Both the position numbers and the translations under genes were made by a program. Shown in pieces: positions 1 through 10,326 of a stretch of 64,000 bases of DNA (its first letter is position 1; each line of letters starts with the position of its first letter). Location: contig JAVIAB010000160.1 of the NCBI GenBank assembly GCA_032433765.1, positions 16,066,400-16,130,399 of the forward strand. The letters run 5' to 3'. This stretch comes from Megaustenia siamemsis (taxonomy: Eukaryota; Mollusca; Gastropoda; Stylommatophora; Ariophantidae). Below the pieces are notes generated by a model. It ran no database searches. It was given only the letters and a program-made list of their open reading frames with translations, and had not been told where the DNA came from.

Positions 1-1033
1 TGGTTGTTTCTTGGTTGCTTCTTGGTTGTTTCTTTATTGTCTCTTTGTTGTTTCTTGGTTGTTTCTTGGTTGTTTCTTGATTGTTTCTTTGTTGTTTTTT
101 TGGTTCTTTCTTTGTTATTTCTTGGTTGTTTCTTTCTTGGCTCGTGGTTGTTTCTAATTTGTGTCTTGATTGTTTCTTTATTGTTTCTTTGTTGTTTCTT
201 GATTGTTTCTTAGGCTGTTTCTTGATTGTTTCTTTGTTGTTTCTTGGTTGTTTCTTTATTGTTTCTTTGTTGTTTCTTTGTTGTTTCTTGGTTGTTTCTT
301 TGTTTGTTTCTTTGTTGTTTCTTGATTGCTTCTTTGTTGTTTCTTGGTTGTTTCTTTATTATTTCTTGATTGTTTCTTTGTTGTTTCGTGGTTGTTTCTT
401 GGTTGTTTCTTGATTGTTTCTTTGTTGTTTCTTGGTTGTTTCTTGATTGTTTCTTTGTTGTTTCGTGGTTGTTTCTTGGTTGTTTCTTGATTGTTTCTTT
501 GTTGTTTCGTGGTTGTTTCTTGGTTGTTTCTTGATTGTTTCTTTGTTGTTTCTTTGTTGTTTCTTGATTGTTTCTTTGTTGTTTCTTGGTTGTTTCTTTG
601 TTGTTTCTTTATTGTTTCTTGGTTGCTTCTCTGTTGTTTCTTGATTGTTTCTTGATTGTTTCTTTGTTGTTTCTTGGTTGTTTCTTGGTTGTTTCATGAT
701 TGTTTCTTTGTTATTTTTTGATTGTTTCTTTGTTGTTTCTTTATTTATTTCTTGATTGTTTCTTTGTTGTTTCTTTGTTGTTTCTTGATTGTTTCTTTGT
801 TGTCTCTTGGTTGTTTCTTTGTTGTTTCTTGATTGTTTCGTTGTTGTTTTTTTATTGTTTCTTGATTGTTTCTTTGTTGTTTCTTGGTTGTTTCTTGATT
901 GTTTCTTTGCTGTTTCTTGGTCCTTTATTTGTTGTTTCTTGGTTGTTTCTTGGTTGTGTCTTGATTGTTTCTTTGTTGTTTCTTGGTTGTTTCTTAATTG
1001 TTTCTTTGTTGTTTCTTGGTTGTTTCTTTGTTC
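1..1033. repeat. 11-bp minisatellite
   Basis: Tandem array of about 93 units of an 11-mer with variants TGGTTGTTTCT, TTGTTGTTTCT and TGATTGTTTCT. It continues off the left edge of the window. Because 11 is not a multiple of 3, every frame cycles through the unit and long spurious open frames appear on both strands. The right end abuts the 3' end of a minus-strand LINE C fragment without a visible gap. Confidence 0.95.
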
Positions 1034-1345
1034 CATGGTTGAGCCTCCATGTTAATTCTTCTGCATTGCGATTCTTTTAGTCTGCCTTTTTGTCTTTTAC
1101 CAGATGGATTCCACATGAATGCCTGACGGGGGAGTCTTTCTTCATTCATTATCAGCACATGACCGATGTGTTTCCAAAACCTTCTTCTTATAAAACTCGA
1201 CATGTATTTTTAGTTTGGTCTATTTTTCGTATGATTTGATTCGTCTCTTACATGTTCATTTACAGTGTATTCTTTCCAGCTTATATTTGAGATTCTGCGG
1301 AGACATTTGTTTTCAAAGGCATTTAATTTCCTATCTAAAGTCTGG
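1034..1345 (-). mobile_element. LINE C 3'-end remnant
   Basis: Minus-strand translation in several frames gives the C-terminal tail of a non-LTR reverse transcriptase: LNAFENKCLRRIS, then RRRFWKHIGHV and GKRQKGRLKE. The same arrangement occurs in the fragment at 18523-19012. Stops and frameshifts show it is dead. Its 3' end runs straight into the 11-bp minisatellite. Confidence 0.75.
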
Positions 1346-1374
1346 GTGATGAACTACAGAAATCTACAGAAAAA

Positions 1375-1905
1375 GTAGAATAGTTCAGGCCAAAATAGAA
1401 TTTCAGAAAATGAAAAATATCTTATGCAACATATCTATGTCAATAGAAGTGAGAAAGAGAATTCATCGGTGCTATATAGAACCAATTATAACCTATGGAA
1501 ATGAATCATGGACAGTAGACAAACAAATGAAAAGACGGTTGGAGGCCACAGAGATGGGATTTCTCAGAAGAATGTTGAAGATTTCCTGACAGCTAAAAAG
1601 ACCAATGAGGAAATTTTCAAAGAAGCCAACACAAAAAGGGAGCCCCTAAAAAAACATCAGAAAGAAATAATCAACCATTTTCGGGCACATCATGAGAAGA
1701 GGAAAGTTGGAATACTCGGTTACATCAGGCAAATACAAGGAAAGAGAGTTCGCGGATGACAAAGAGAGACAATACTAGATAGCTTGGTGTCATGGCATGG
1801 AAAACAGTCAACAACAGAACCGATACGATGCACTGTAGATATAAGTTTGTGGAAGGACATGATCGCCTACGCCAACCGGTATGGCACATGATGATGATGA
1901 AAGTC
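1375..1905 (+). mobile_element. RTE/BovB-like LINE fragment
   Basis: Plus-strand pieces read as the C-terminal domain of an RTE-type ORF: EFQKMKNILCN, then CYIEPIITYGNESWTV, LEATEMGFLRRML and FGHIMRRGKLEY. It ends in an ATGATGATGA tail at about 1889-1899. It is 5'-truncated and carries stops. A closely similar 3' end is at 49880-49955. Confidence 0.75.
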
Positions 1906-2019
1906 TTGGTGGATTTCCAAACCCGGCCTTCATCACTTCGTCACGTCCCTGACTCTGATTCTTCTCCAATACTGACTCCTCTCGGCCACTTCAGTTACAC
2001 AAGCACACGCCACTAGCTA

Positions 2020-2335
2020 CCGACGTTCGGACAGCCTGTGTTCGATTCCTGCTGCAAGCAGTTTGTGAGTTGTACTCATGGTTGGGGGGGGGGGGGGAAA
2101 TATACCCCCTGAGGTCGACTCTAGTCACTGGCAAAAATGGGTACCTTGGTTCATACTCTGGGAAGGTGAGTAATGGCCTGTCGCTCGTGATTTACGATGC
2201 TTAAGGCGACACTATACAGGAGTCTCCGAACACTTCTAAATAGGCGGGCAAGCATATATGGGCATACAAACCCACGTGCTAAGATGCCGATTCAAGTCTC
2301 GTACTTTTGCATTTTTTAGTTACACAACCACAATA
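2020..2335 (+). mobile_element. possible tRNA-derived SINE
   Basis: Contains a B-box-like stretch (TGTTCGATTCC) after a tRNA-like head, then a G run at about 2084-2097 and a body without coding content. I saw no second copy in the window, so the call rests on the B box alone. Confidence 0.35.
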
Positions 2336-2437
2336 CATTCAACCATACTTCAGGAGATAAAAAAAGAGGAAGGTCACCCCACCTGGTAGTGAATAGTGAT
2401 AGGTGTTGGTGCCCATTATTTTGTAGACCTTCAGCAC

Positions 2438-2441
<4 letters not shown>

Positions 2442-2508
<67 letters not shown>
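2442..2508. repeat. (AT)n microsatellite
   Basis: About 33 AT dinucleotides. Confidence 0.98.
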
Positions 2509-2510
<2 letters not shown>

Positions 2511-2589
2511 CGGGGTGGTGATGTGGTCAGTATTACGCCAGTGCCGTATTTGTTTTTTAGAACACTCATCTTAACGTATCGATGTTATC

Positions 2590-3440
2590 AAATCTGAACG
2601 CCAAACTAGAAGCTATCATCATCGTGTGCCCCTCCGCAACGAAGGTTGGCTACCATGGATCGCCATTCTACTCTGTTTCTTGATTTGATGGTGCTGGCTG
2701 TCATAGATTGACTTGTCCATCTTTTGATGTTACTCGTCCATGTTAGTCTTGGTCTGCCTCTGCCTCTTTTACCTTGTATTTTTCCTTTCCAATATTACTT
2801 TTAGTAGGCTGTTGTGTCTTTTAACATGCCCCCAAAATTTCATTTGTCTTGTCTTGATTGTATTTAGTAGTTTTCTTTTTATTTTCAGTTGTTTTAAAAC
2901 TGTATCGTTTGTTATCTTTTGTTTCCATCCAATTCTACCTATTCTTCTATAAATCCACATTTCAAAGGCTTCAATTTTCTGTTCTGTTTTCTTGTCTAAT
3001 GTCCATGTTTCTGCACCATACAGGAATATTGAGAAGATGTAACATTTTGCCATTATTAGTTTCAGCCCTGCTGATATTTGTTTTGTTGTTAGTATGTTTT
3101 TCACGGCATTAAAATTACTTTTTGCGATACCTATTCCTTTGTTTATTTCAATTTTACATTTTCCATCATTGGTTATTGTATGTCCCAGGTAGTTGTATCT
3201 CTGGACTGTCTCCAGATGTATTCCCTCAACTGTGATATTTAATTGAAGGTCTTGAGAATTTTCTTTGTTTATGATCATAGTTTTAGTCTTTTTTTATATT
3301 CATTTCTAGTCCATATTTTTTGCTTGTTATGTTTATCACATTAAGCAATTGTTGTAGGTCTTTATGATTTTCTGCTAGTAGAACAGTATCATCAGCATAT
3401 CTCAGGTTATTGATTTTATTCACTATTACTATAAGATTTT
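2590..3440 (-). mobile_element. LINE A (RTE/BovB-like) 3' half
   Basis: The minus strand carries the end of the reverse transcriptase with the active-site motif INNLRYADDTVLL near 3390-3410. After a frameshift near 3280 follows the C-terminal domain (open frame 2769-3278) with YLGHTITNDGKC, YGAETWTLDKKTEQ, FEMWIYRRIGRIGW and FWGHVKRHNSLL. The 3' end carries a short GAT tail. This layout is typical of the RTE/BovB clade. The 5' endonuclease part is missing. Copies are at 59400-60060 (-), 6540-7235 (-) and 62275-62640 (+). Confidence 0.85.
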
Positions 3441-3459
3441 TTCACCGTCACTTTGGCGA

Positions 3460-3579
3460 TGTGCACACTGTCTATCTTCTGCTACAATCAGGTCCCTGTG
3501 GAGCATAGGTCTTCAACAAACACTTTCCAAGCCGTTCTGTTTCTTACTATTCTTTTAAGATCATTTCATTATTTTCACG

Positions 3580-3638
<59 letters not shown>

Positions 3639-3716
3639 TGTGCTTCCACCTGTATTCTCCAAGAATATTTTGGAGTTCCTTTTTGTCTCTTCTTCTAGGG
3701 AATAAAAAAGGGGCTT
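3460..3716 (-). mobile_element. LINE F 3'-end fragment with (ATC)n inside
   Basis: Matches the 3' end of LINE F seen at 33907-34040 and 50310-50640; the shared block begins GGAGCATAGGTCTTCAACAA. A pure (ATC)n run at about 3581-3637 interrupts it. Confidence 0.7.
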
Positions 3717-4062
3717 GCCGTGTAACATTTCCAGCTAATGTCGTGTAACATTTCCAGCAAATGTCGTGTAACATTTCCAGCTAATGTCGTGTAACATTTC
3801 CAGCTAATGTGTAACATTTCCAGCTAATGTCGTGTAACATTTCCAGCTAATGTCGTGTAACATTTCCAGCTAATGTTGTGCAACATTTCCAGCTAATGTC
3901 TTGTAATTTTTCCAGCTAACTTGTAACATTTCCAGCTAATGTCGTGTAACATTTCCAGCTAATGTCGTGTAATTTTCCAAACTAATGTCATGTAACATTT
4001 CCAGCTAATGTCGTGTAATTTTCCAAACTAATGTCATGTAACATTTCCAGCTAATGTCTGAA
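3717..4062. repeat. 23-bp tandem repeat
   Basis: About 15 units of CGTGTAACATTTCCAGCTAA plus TGT, including shortened and substituted copies. It begins at the end of the LINE F fragment. No coding content. Confidence 0.93.
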
Positions 4063-4519
4063 TATACAAATTTGTTATACTTCGTGCATCATGATGACAT
4101 CCATTTACCTGTTAACATTTATGTTTATATTTATATCTAATCTTTCAGCTTCTACCAGAAAATGATCAAATTTGTCAACCCCGTTATGTAAATTTGTAAT
4201 ATCCCATGAACTTATTCCTTGATATCTTTTTTCTTGTTTTCAGATATGTTTGATCAGACTGTGTTCTTCTTGAGTTCGACTTCCATCCATCACGTTGATC
4301 AGCCTTGATAGGGCTTCCGCCACATTCGTCATACGTTACAGCCCTACTCGCAGAATGACATCGCCTCTGTGCTATTATTCACATCAAGCTCTCTCTCGGG
4401 GGACCAGATTAAAACTTACTGCGGTCTTGTTTGTTTAAATGTGTTCCATCTTTGAATTTGGACAAGTTCGTTGCGAGGTTTCAATCTTTTCCAAGATATC
4501 CGTCTTTGCGGGACAGGTT
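4063..4519. other. no gene recognised
   Basis: Mixed-composition spacer between the 23-bp array and SINE2. I saw no conserved domain, tRNA-like box or tandem structure in it. Confidence 0.5.
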
Positions 4520-4800
4520 TGTCTCGAGGCAAGACGCTGGATACAGAGGCTGTGAGTTCAAATCTTGGCTGCAACATTTAGAATTATTATTTGTGATTCC
4601 TCTCTCCGGCAACCACATCTGGTCTCAGCAGAGAGGCCCGGCTTAAAACGTCAATTACATATGGATGGCAAAAATATGAGTACCTCCGATGACGGAGTTA
4701 TCTGCCTGTGCGGCGAGGGACCCCTCTGCACACAACTGCCAGGAAAATAAATTATTAACACGCAAAATTCAGTTCCTAATCTCTAGGGACTTCAGCAGAA
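4520..4800 (+). mobile_element. SINE2 (tRNA-derived)
   Basis: The head carries an A-box-like TCTCGAGGCAAGACGCTGG and a degenerate B box (GAGTTCAAATCTTGG). The body is shared with 19905-20225, 43555-43870 and, inverted, 46180-46470, including the block GAGTACCTCCGATGACGGAG. Four diverged copies in one window show a dispersed family. Confidence 0.8.
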
Positions 4801-4848
4801 GTGAAAGCTAGAAAAAACCATATATAATATTTATATATATATATATAT

Positions 4849-5290
4849 ATCATCATCACCATCATCATCATCAAGTACCGGGCCTGCTGGCGTAGGTGAT
4901 CATGTTTCTCCACAACTTTCGATCTCGATAGTTATTTATCATTTCTGCTGTTGACCTTCTGCCAAGCCATTCTCTTGAGCTGTCTGGTATTTTTTCTCTT
5001 TGCTTCCCTCAATCACATCGTCCCTCAATTTGTCCAGTTGTTACAATATATTCCTGCTGTTCCCTTCTCATTACATGGCCAAAGAAATGATGATTGTTTC
5101 TTCTTAATATTTGAAATTAGCTCTCGTTTTCCTTTGACCTCTTTCAGAACATTTTCATTCCTCATCTTTGCTGTCCATGGTATTCTCAACATTCTTCTGT
5201 AAAACCACATTTGTACAGACTCCAGTGATTTTCTTGTCTGTTGTCCTATTGTCGATGATTCACATCCATATGTTAAGATTGACTCCACAT
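4849..5290 (-). mobile_element. LINE B 3' fragment
   Basis: The minus strand reads CHVESILTYGCESSTIGQQ, LESVQMWFYRRMLRIPW and SNIKKKQSSF, the C-terminal domain of the LINE B family that is best preserved at 54545-58290. The 3' end is the shared CAAGTACCGGGCCTGCTGG block, and an (ATC)n tail lies at 4849-4873. It is 5'-truncated at an (AT)n/(GT)n tract. Confidence 0.85.
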
Positions 5291-5312
5291 GACATTTAAG
5301 AACTATTTTTCT

Positions 5313-5316
<4 letters not shown>

Positions 5317-5391
<75 letters not shown>
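5317..5391. repeat. (AT)n/(GT)n compound microsatellite
   Basis: AT repeat to about 5367, then GT repeat to about 5391. Confidence 0.97.
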
Positions 5392-5799
5392 CCTTCTTCT
5401 GTGTCTACAATATGTGTTTCGCACATCTTGTTCACAGTTTCGCTCTCCAATTTATAATCGTTGACGACTCTTTGCATTCATTGATAGTCTCAGTTTTGTG
5501 TAGTACAAAGATAATCTCATGAGTTACTCATGCAGTTGAGACATCAAACAAGACTCTTGCTCCTGGTGTGGAAACGACATTCTCAGTTGATACCAGTTGG
5601 TACCCGTGGAGCCATACATGAGCTAAAAGGGAAAAAAAATAGCAACCTCTGGCAAAATCCTTATGGCGCTAAATTATTCTTCGCTCAGGACTGGCACTGT
5701 ATTACTATTACTATTACTGTTACTATTAATATTACACACATAATCTAGCCCAACGTTGTGCTGCCAATGCCAGACGTGGACTCTAGAATCAGGAATATA
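5392..5799. other. no gene recognised
   Basis: Contains short ACT/TTA runs near 5700-5740 but no recognisable gene or mobile-element domain. Confidence 0.5.
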
Positions 5800-6175
5800 A
5801 GGAAAAATAACCACTACCATGATGAAATGTTTTAGACGAATGACCAAAAATGACCTGATAGATAAGATTGGAAATGAAGAACTGAGAGATAGAAGCTAGG
5901 AGTAATTTCAGCCATTTGAATACATAAAGAACAACAGATAAAATGGGTTCGCCACGTGATAAGGTAAAAACATTTTTAAAAAACACGATGACGCTTCAAT
6001 AACTGCTGCGAGTACACCATACCCAAGGGCCGACCACGAAAAGAATGGATGTATAGAATATTAGAAACACTAGAAAACAAAACAGCAGGAGTCAAGTGAA
6101 CAGCAAAGTGCCATAAACTATATTTCCCTTCGACGCTGAAAGGCAAATGAAGAAGGGGGAAAGAAGAAGAAGATT
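5800..6175 (+). mobile_element. LINE D 3'-end fragment
   Basis: Shares its 3' end with plus-strand copies at 34795-35050 and 45630-45975 and with the minus-strand copy at 40390-41260. A common block is ACACCA(T/G)ACCCAAGGG followed by CGACCACGAAAA. Translation is broken by stops. The end is GAA-rich (AGAAGAAGAAGATTA), which I read as the family tail. Confidence 0.7.
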
Positions 6176-6539
6176 AATGCTGCAACATTCTGCTGGTCCT
6201 GTACGTCTTTACTGATGGAACCAGATAAATGGTGATCGTCAGTAATAATTGCCTGATGGTTTTTTTTTGTCCAACAGCTTCTTTCTTGGCTGATTTGGCC
6301 AATTTTGGAATGACAGGTCCGGCTGCAGAATGAAGAAAATCAGTTTTTGTGTTGGATGATCTTACTTCTTTACTCTTGTGAATTTTTATTCTAATAACTT
6401 TGAGTTTATTTCTTTTTTTTTTTTCAAAAATGGTACGTCTTTTATTGATTTTCTTCTCCATGTGCTACGGCCATCTGCCAGCTTTTTCAGTCTTTTCAAT
6501 TAACAAAGAACGGTAGTGACATTCATTGGGTGAGTCGCC

Positions 6540-7235
6540 ACATCGAAAACTGGCTACCATGGAGCGCCATTTGACTCTGTCTTTTGTCTTGACGGTGCAC
6601 GTTGTCATAGGTCAGGTAAAAGGTGAAGTATGAGACTTGAATCGGGGTCTTGGCCGCGATTATTCACCCACATATGCTGGACAACCCATCCAGAAGTATT
6701 CGGAGACTTCTCGATAGTGTCGCTTCTAGCATCGAAACTCAAGATGCGAGGCGGCATTCCTCAACTTCCCAGAATACTACTCTGGTACCCATTTCTGCCA
6801 GCGGCTGGGTCAACCGCCGGGGTGGTTTTCTCAACTAGACAACTGAGGTCCCCTTCACCTGTCCACCTTTTGATGTTATTAGTCCACTTTAGTCTTGTTC
6901 TGCCTCCCCCTACTTTCCAAGAAACCTTGTAGAAGGGTGTTTTATTTCTCCACATGTCCAAACAATTTCAATTGTCTTTTTCGAATTGTGTTAAATACTC
7001 CTGTTTTTCATTTCTAGCTGATTCACAACTTCCTTGTTTGTCTTCTTTTCTTTCCACCGAATTCTCACCATTTCCCTAAAGATCCACATTTCAAAGACTT
7101 CAATTTTATGTTCTGTTTTCTTATTTAATGTCCATATTACTGTACCATACAGAAATGTTGAGTAAGTATAGCATTTTACTATTTGTAGTTTTTGGTCTGA
7201 TTTTATTTGCTTTGATGTTAGTGACATTAGTATGC
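6540..7235 (-). mobile_element. LINE A fragment split by an insert
   Basis: The minus strand at 6991-7227 carries YGTVIWTLNKKTEHKIEVFE and FEMWIFREMVRIRW. The family 3' end resumes at 6845-6960 and again at 6540-6616. The interval of about 6617-6845 has no LINE A match and looks like a foreign insert, unidentified, perhaps a SINE. Confidence 0.7.
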
Positions 7236-7254
7236 CATAGGTAGGGCATTATAA

Positions 7255-7844
7255 CACAAAACGATTATATCTTGAGTTTAATAAAAGATGAATATTTTTA
7301 ACGTGCGACATTTGGGATATCATACCATATTATAACTATTCTTGAGCATAACAAACGAGGTATCATAACATATTATAACTACTATTGAGTGTTTTTATGG
7401 GGTATCATAACAAACTATTCTTGTGCCTGACAAAATAGAGACATGATGTCCCACGATGATAACCAACTAGCAGAAACGTCTTCATCTTTTCACAATTTGA
7501 CAGCATGAGTAGTAACCCATCTCCATGGCGCTTCTTTACACTCCAACTCTTCTGCCATTGGAAGTTACGCTAGCTTGACCTAACAGTAAACACGACAGTG
7601 ACTACAGTTAGCGACCAGTATAGAAGCTTTCTCTCTCGGACGCAAATTTCCACCTTTGCCGAACTTCGCCACTTACGCAAAAAAGGTAAAGGTATCCTAT
7701 AGCATTTCTACTTATCTTATGTGCAGATCCCTCCGATAGAGGCGCATCTTTTACAGCATTGAGGTGCAAACTTCTCTTAAGGGTTGTCTGAAAGAGTGTT
7801 ACCTTTCAGCTGCAATGACTGAGGACATTTGTAATAGTAAAAAA
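7255..7844. other. no gene; degenerate short repeats
   Basis: Three degenerate copies of a block containing GGTATCATAACA and ATTATAACTA lie at about 7310-7430. The rest has no recognisable feature. Confidence 0.5.
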
Positions 7845-8095
7845 AGTAAAGTACCCCCGTCACGCCAAGTGGCGTATAGACAAATACGGTGTTAGTAAAC
7901 CTATATTTTACAGACCTTCAGCACATGATTTTTGAGGTAATGTGGTCGGTATTACGCCCGTGCTGCTTTACTTTCCCAGAAAAAAATCCGATACCCATTT
8001 AAGGCTGGGTGAACCCGAAAGCCGTCGGTTGGGATCGAACACTACCTCATGTCCTTTGTAGCCCAGTTCACTAACCACTGAACTATCGCGGCTTC
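7845..8095 (-). mobile_element. SINE1 (tRNA-derived)
   Basis: Minus-strand copy. The head reads as a tRNA-like GATAGTTCAGTGGTTAGTG (A box) followed by a B box, TTCGATCCC. The body includes the block CCATATT...CGCCACTTGGCGTGACGG, ending in a T/A-rich tail at the left. Near-identical copies are at 21733-21985 and 33650-33906, with a truncated one at 41662-41865. Confidence 0.88.
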
Positions 8096-8209
8096 CGCGT
8101 TTTTAATATACTGGTATTTTTACACAGAATCTCAGCCCAACTCCGCGCAAAAAAAAAATGTGAAATTAAAATTCGACGCAACTTATTCAGCGATCAGCTA
8201 TTGTTATGC

Positions 8210-8745
8210 ATTTAAACATTTAGACCAGCTTGGGTCACAAACAGGTCGGTGTGTTTGAGGTCTGCAACGGTTCCCCATAACTTGTCATATAGAGTTGCTT
8301 CTGTGGGCCATATTTGTGTTATTAGGGTGTTGAGAGTGCTGCAGTCCTATAGTGTATGCTCTGGAGCTAGTCTGGATGCTCCGCAGTCACATGTTGAGTC
8401 CTATCGTGTGTAGGTGACTCTACAATGACCTGTTCTGTGTCTGAATATCTTGCTCCGCTCATGTCTGCTGTGTTTGTTTAAGCTGTCATGTTCTGTCTCA
8501 TATTTTCCATGTAACTCTCTCAATTCTGCTTTCCTAGGTTGTTTATCTTTCTTGAAGCTCTGGGGTTGGTTGGACTGTTAAAGTCTCCGCCTGCTTTTGA
8601 GAGTTCATCTTCTTTCATATTTCCAGGGATGTCACACTGTGCTGGTCTCCACTGCAGGACTAGTTGTGTCTGTTCTGACAAAGAATATATGTTATTTTTT
8701 TATTTCTTGGATGAGTCTGTCCTGTTTCAGATTTGACAATGCATT
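8210..8745 (-). mobile_element. non-LTR retrotransposon RNase H end
   Basis: Minus-strand frames give an RNase H fragment (IPGNMKEDELSKAG) and then a Cys-rich terminal motif (IFRHRTGHCR, CDCGASRLAPEHTL, LYDKLWGTVADL). RNase H followed by such a tail is known from several LINE clades (for example Jockey- and Tad-like) but not from the RTE copies elsewhere here, so this is a separate family. Frameshifts and stops show a dead copy. Confidence 0.75.
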
Positions 8746-8759
8746 CGATGCAACAATTA

Positions 8760-9784
8760 ACAACAACATCCAGAACTGTCATTACAAGCGAATTCAAAAA
8801 TATTACTTTATTTGACGAAACGCGCCTACGTAACCAAGTTCAAACTAAATCACATTTGTTGTCATCTCGTACGGCTCGCACTCACACGCCACACAAACTC
8901 ACTCACAAAACCACTCACAAACTCACAAGCAATCCGTTTCATTCTCAAATCGCCCACATGTGGATCCAATAACATCAGTCTTTTCTTATGTACATAAATT
9001 GTGAAACAATTTAATAAGACAGTCGCATTTACGAGTTCTTGTGCGGTGCAAGTTTTAATCAAACGAGATAAAAAAAAGTGTGTCGATCTATACACGCTTT
9101 TGCTGCTCAATAACAGTGGCGCTCCTATGTTCGGTGGTCGTGTTGGTGTTAGGGTGCAATATTCGGCTTCTGGTGTAACTGTGGTGTACACGTGTCTTCA
9201 TGAGAGCAATGATAGAATACACAGGTATCATAGAGTATCACGTCCGCTAGGTTAGGGTATAAGGTCTGCACTTCACATAGATACGGATTTTGCAGAACAC
9301 GGAATAATTTTCACTGAGAATGTCTTTATTACCTGACCATTTCCCTGGCGCTCATGTTTGATGAGTGGTGTCGCCTGAACGATATGCTTCAAAGTTAAGT
9401 GCACTGCAAAAAAACTCACAAAAAGTATCAACAAACAAGGTAGCAAAATTTGCTAGGAAAAATATACCAAATGAGTATAGGAAATCACACTGGCAGTGAC
9501 GCAGCTATTGAATACGTATGTAGGGAGAATGGAATGGTTGTTTTATTGTGCAGTTTATAACGTATAAGCAATAGCAACATCATTGTCCTGTGATTGAATT
9601 GTTCCAAATATAATAGCGAGAGTCCGGTATTTTCTATTAAAGAATTCGTTTTGAATTCTGCAATTTCAGATCGAGGTGAGGTAATAATGAAAAGATTCGC
9701 CGTTTGTGCCAGAATATAGACTTTCCCAGGTCATCAAAACGTATATAGACCATTTGTAATTTAAAAAAAAACACCTTAAACTGG
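8760..9784. other. no gene recognised
   Basis: Open frames up to 109 codons exist on both strands (for example at 8862-9191 and 9001-9255), but they overlap antisense, show no motif I recognise and have no repeat partner in the window. I do not call a gene. Confidence 0.5.
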
Positions 9785-9843
9785 TGTTGAAGACAATATT
9801 TGGCCTGTGTGATAATAATAATATTCGTCTTGTATGATAAAAA
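9785..9843. repeat. 25-bp minisatellite, left outlier units
   Basis: About two diverged units of the GATAAAGACAATATT-type repeat that forms the long array at 19030-19650. They lie immediately left of the LINE C fragment. Confidence 0.6.
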
Positions 9844-10038
9844 AAAGTGATCGATCACTTTATCTATCTTGGAAGTCACATTGATCGAGAAGGAGATACA
9901 AGCAAAGAAATTAGAATCATAATAGCTAGCTGCTGCTATGTCTTTCAGAAGCCTTGAAAAGTTGTAGAAATCAAAACTCATCAGCACAAACACAAAACTT
10001 AGACTATTCAAATCAAATGTACTATCAACCCTTACGTA
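9844..10038 (+). mobile_element. LINE C, left half (interrupted)
   Basis: Plus-strand frames read FIYLGSHIDREGDTSKEI, then TNTKLRLF and VLSTLTY, the connector region just after the reverse transcriptase palm. The reading breaks at 10038, where the Polinton begins, and resumes at 18517. There is an internal frameshift near 9930. The copy is 5'-truncated next to minisatellite units. Confidence 0.82.
10033..10038. other. Polinton target-site duplication, left (TACGTA)
   Basis: TACGTA directly precedes the 5'-AG terminus and is repeated at 18517-18522. Six-base duplications are the known signature of Polinton integration. The target is itself a palindrome. Confidence 0.93.
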
Positions 10039-10326
10039 AGTAGTAGGAGCCTACACGCTACGAGCTTCCTTTTTTAGTTGGATAAAGTGTAGGGATGACC
10101 CTACAACGTCCAGTACCCTATTAGTATAAGAGTTATATAGAGACTGCGGCAAGCTGCGGCAATTTGGCTTGCCGCAAAGTTATATATGTATAGGACTTAA
10201 AAGAAGAATGGTGGGTGTTAGGCTCATGAATGGGGTAGTTGGGGAATAATTGAGTAGATTGGTTAATGAGTGATGAGCATCGCTGTTTCTCGCCAAATTC
10301 CACAGAGCTAATAGGAGCGAGTGTAT
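10039..10326 (+). repeat. Polinton terminal inverted repeat, left
   Basis: Matches the reverse complement of 18223-18516 over its whole length, with scattered substitutions and small indels. Matching stops after GAGTGTAT at 10319-10326. It contains a hairpin-forming motif at 10145-10176. Confidence 0.93.
10145..10176. promoter_or_regulatory. hairpin motif in left TIR
   Basis: A perfect 9-bp inverted repeat (TGCGGCAAG ... CTTGCCGCA) surrounds a 14-base loop that itself contains another CTGCGGCAA copy. The right TIR keeps the same structure at 18373-18404. Retention in both TIRs suggests a recognition or structural role, but that is inference. Confidence 0.6.

Noticed and set aside
6174..6461. 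95-codon minus frame, basic
   Set aside because: Lys-rich because of an A-rich strand; no recognisable domain.
8051..8095. tRNA gene at the SINE1 head
   Set aside because: A and B boxes are present, but no acceptor stem closes and the same sequence continues into the SINE body in several copies.
9001..9255. 84-codon plus frame, with a 109-codon antisense frame
   Set aside because: No motif, overlapping antisense, no start context or repeat partner.
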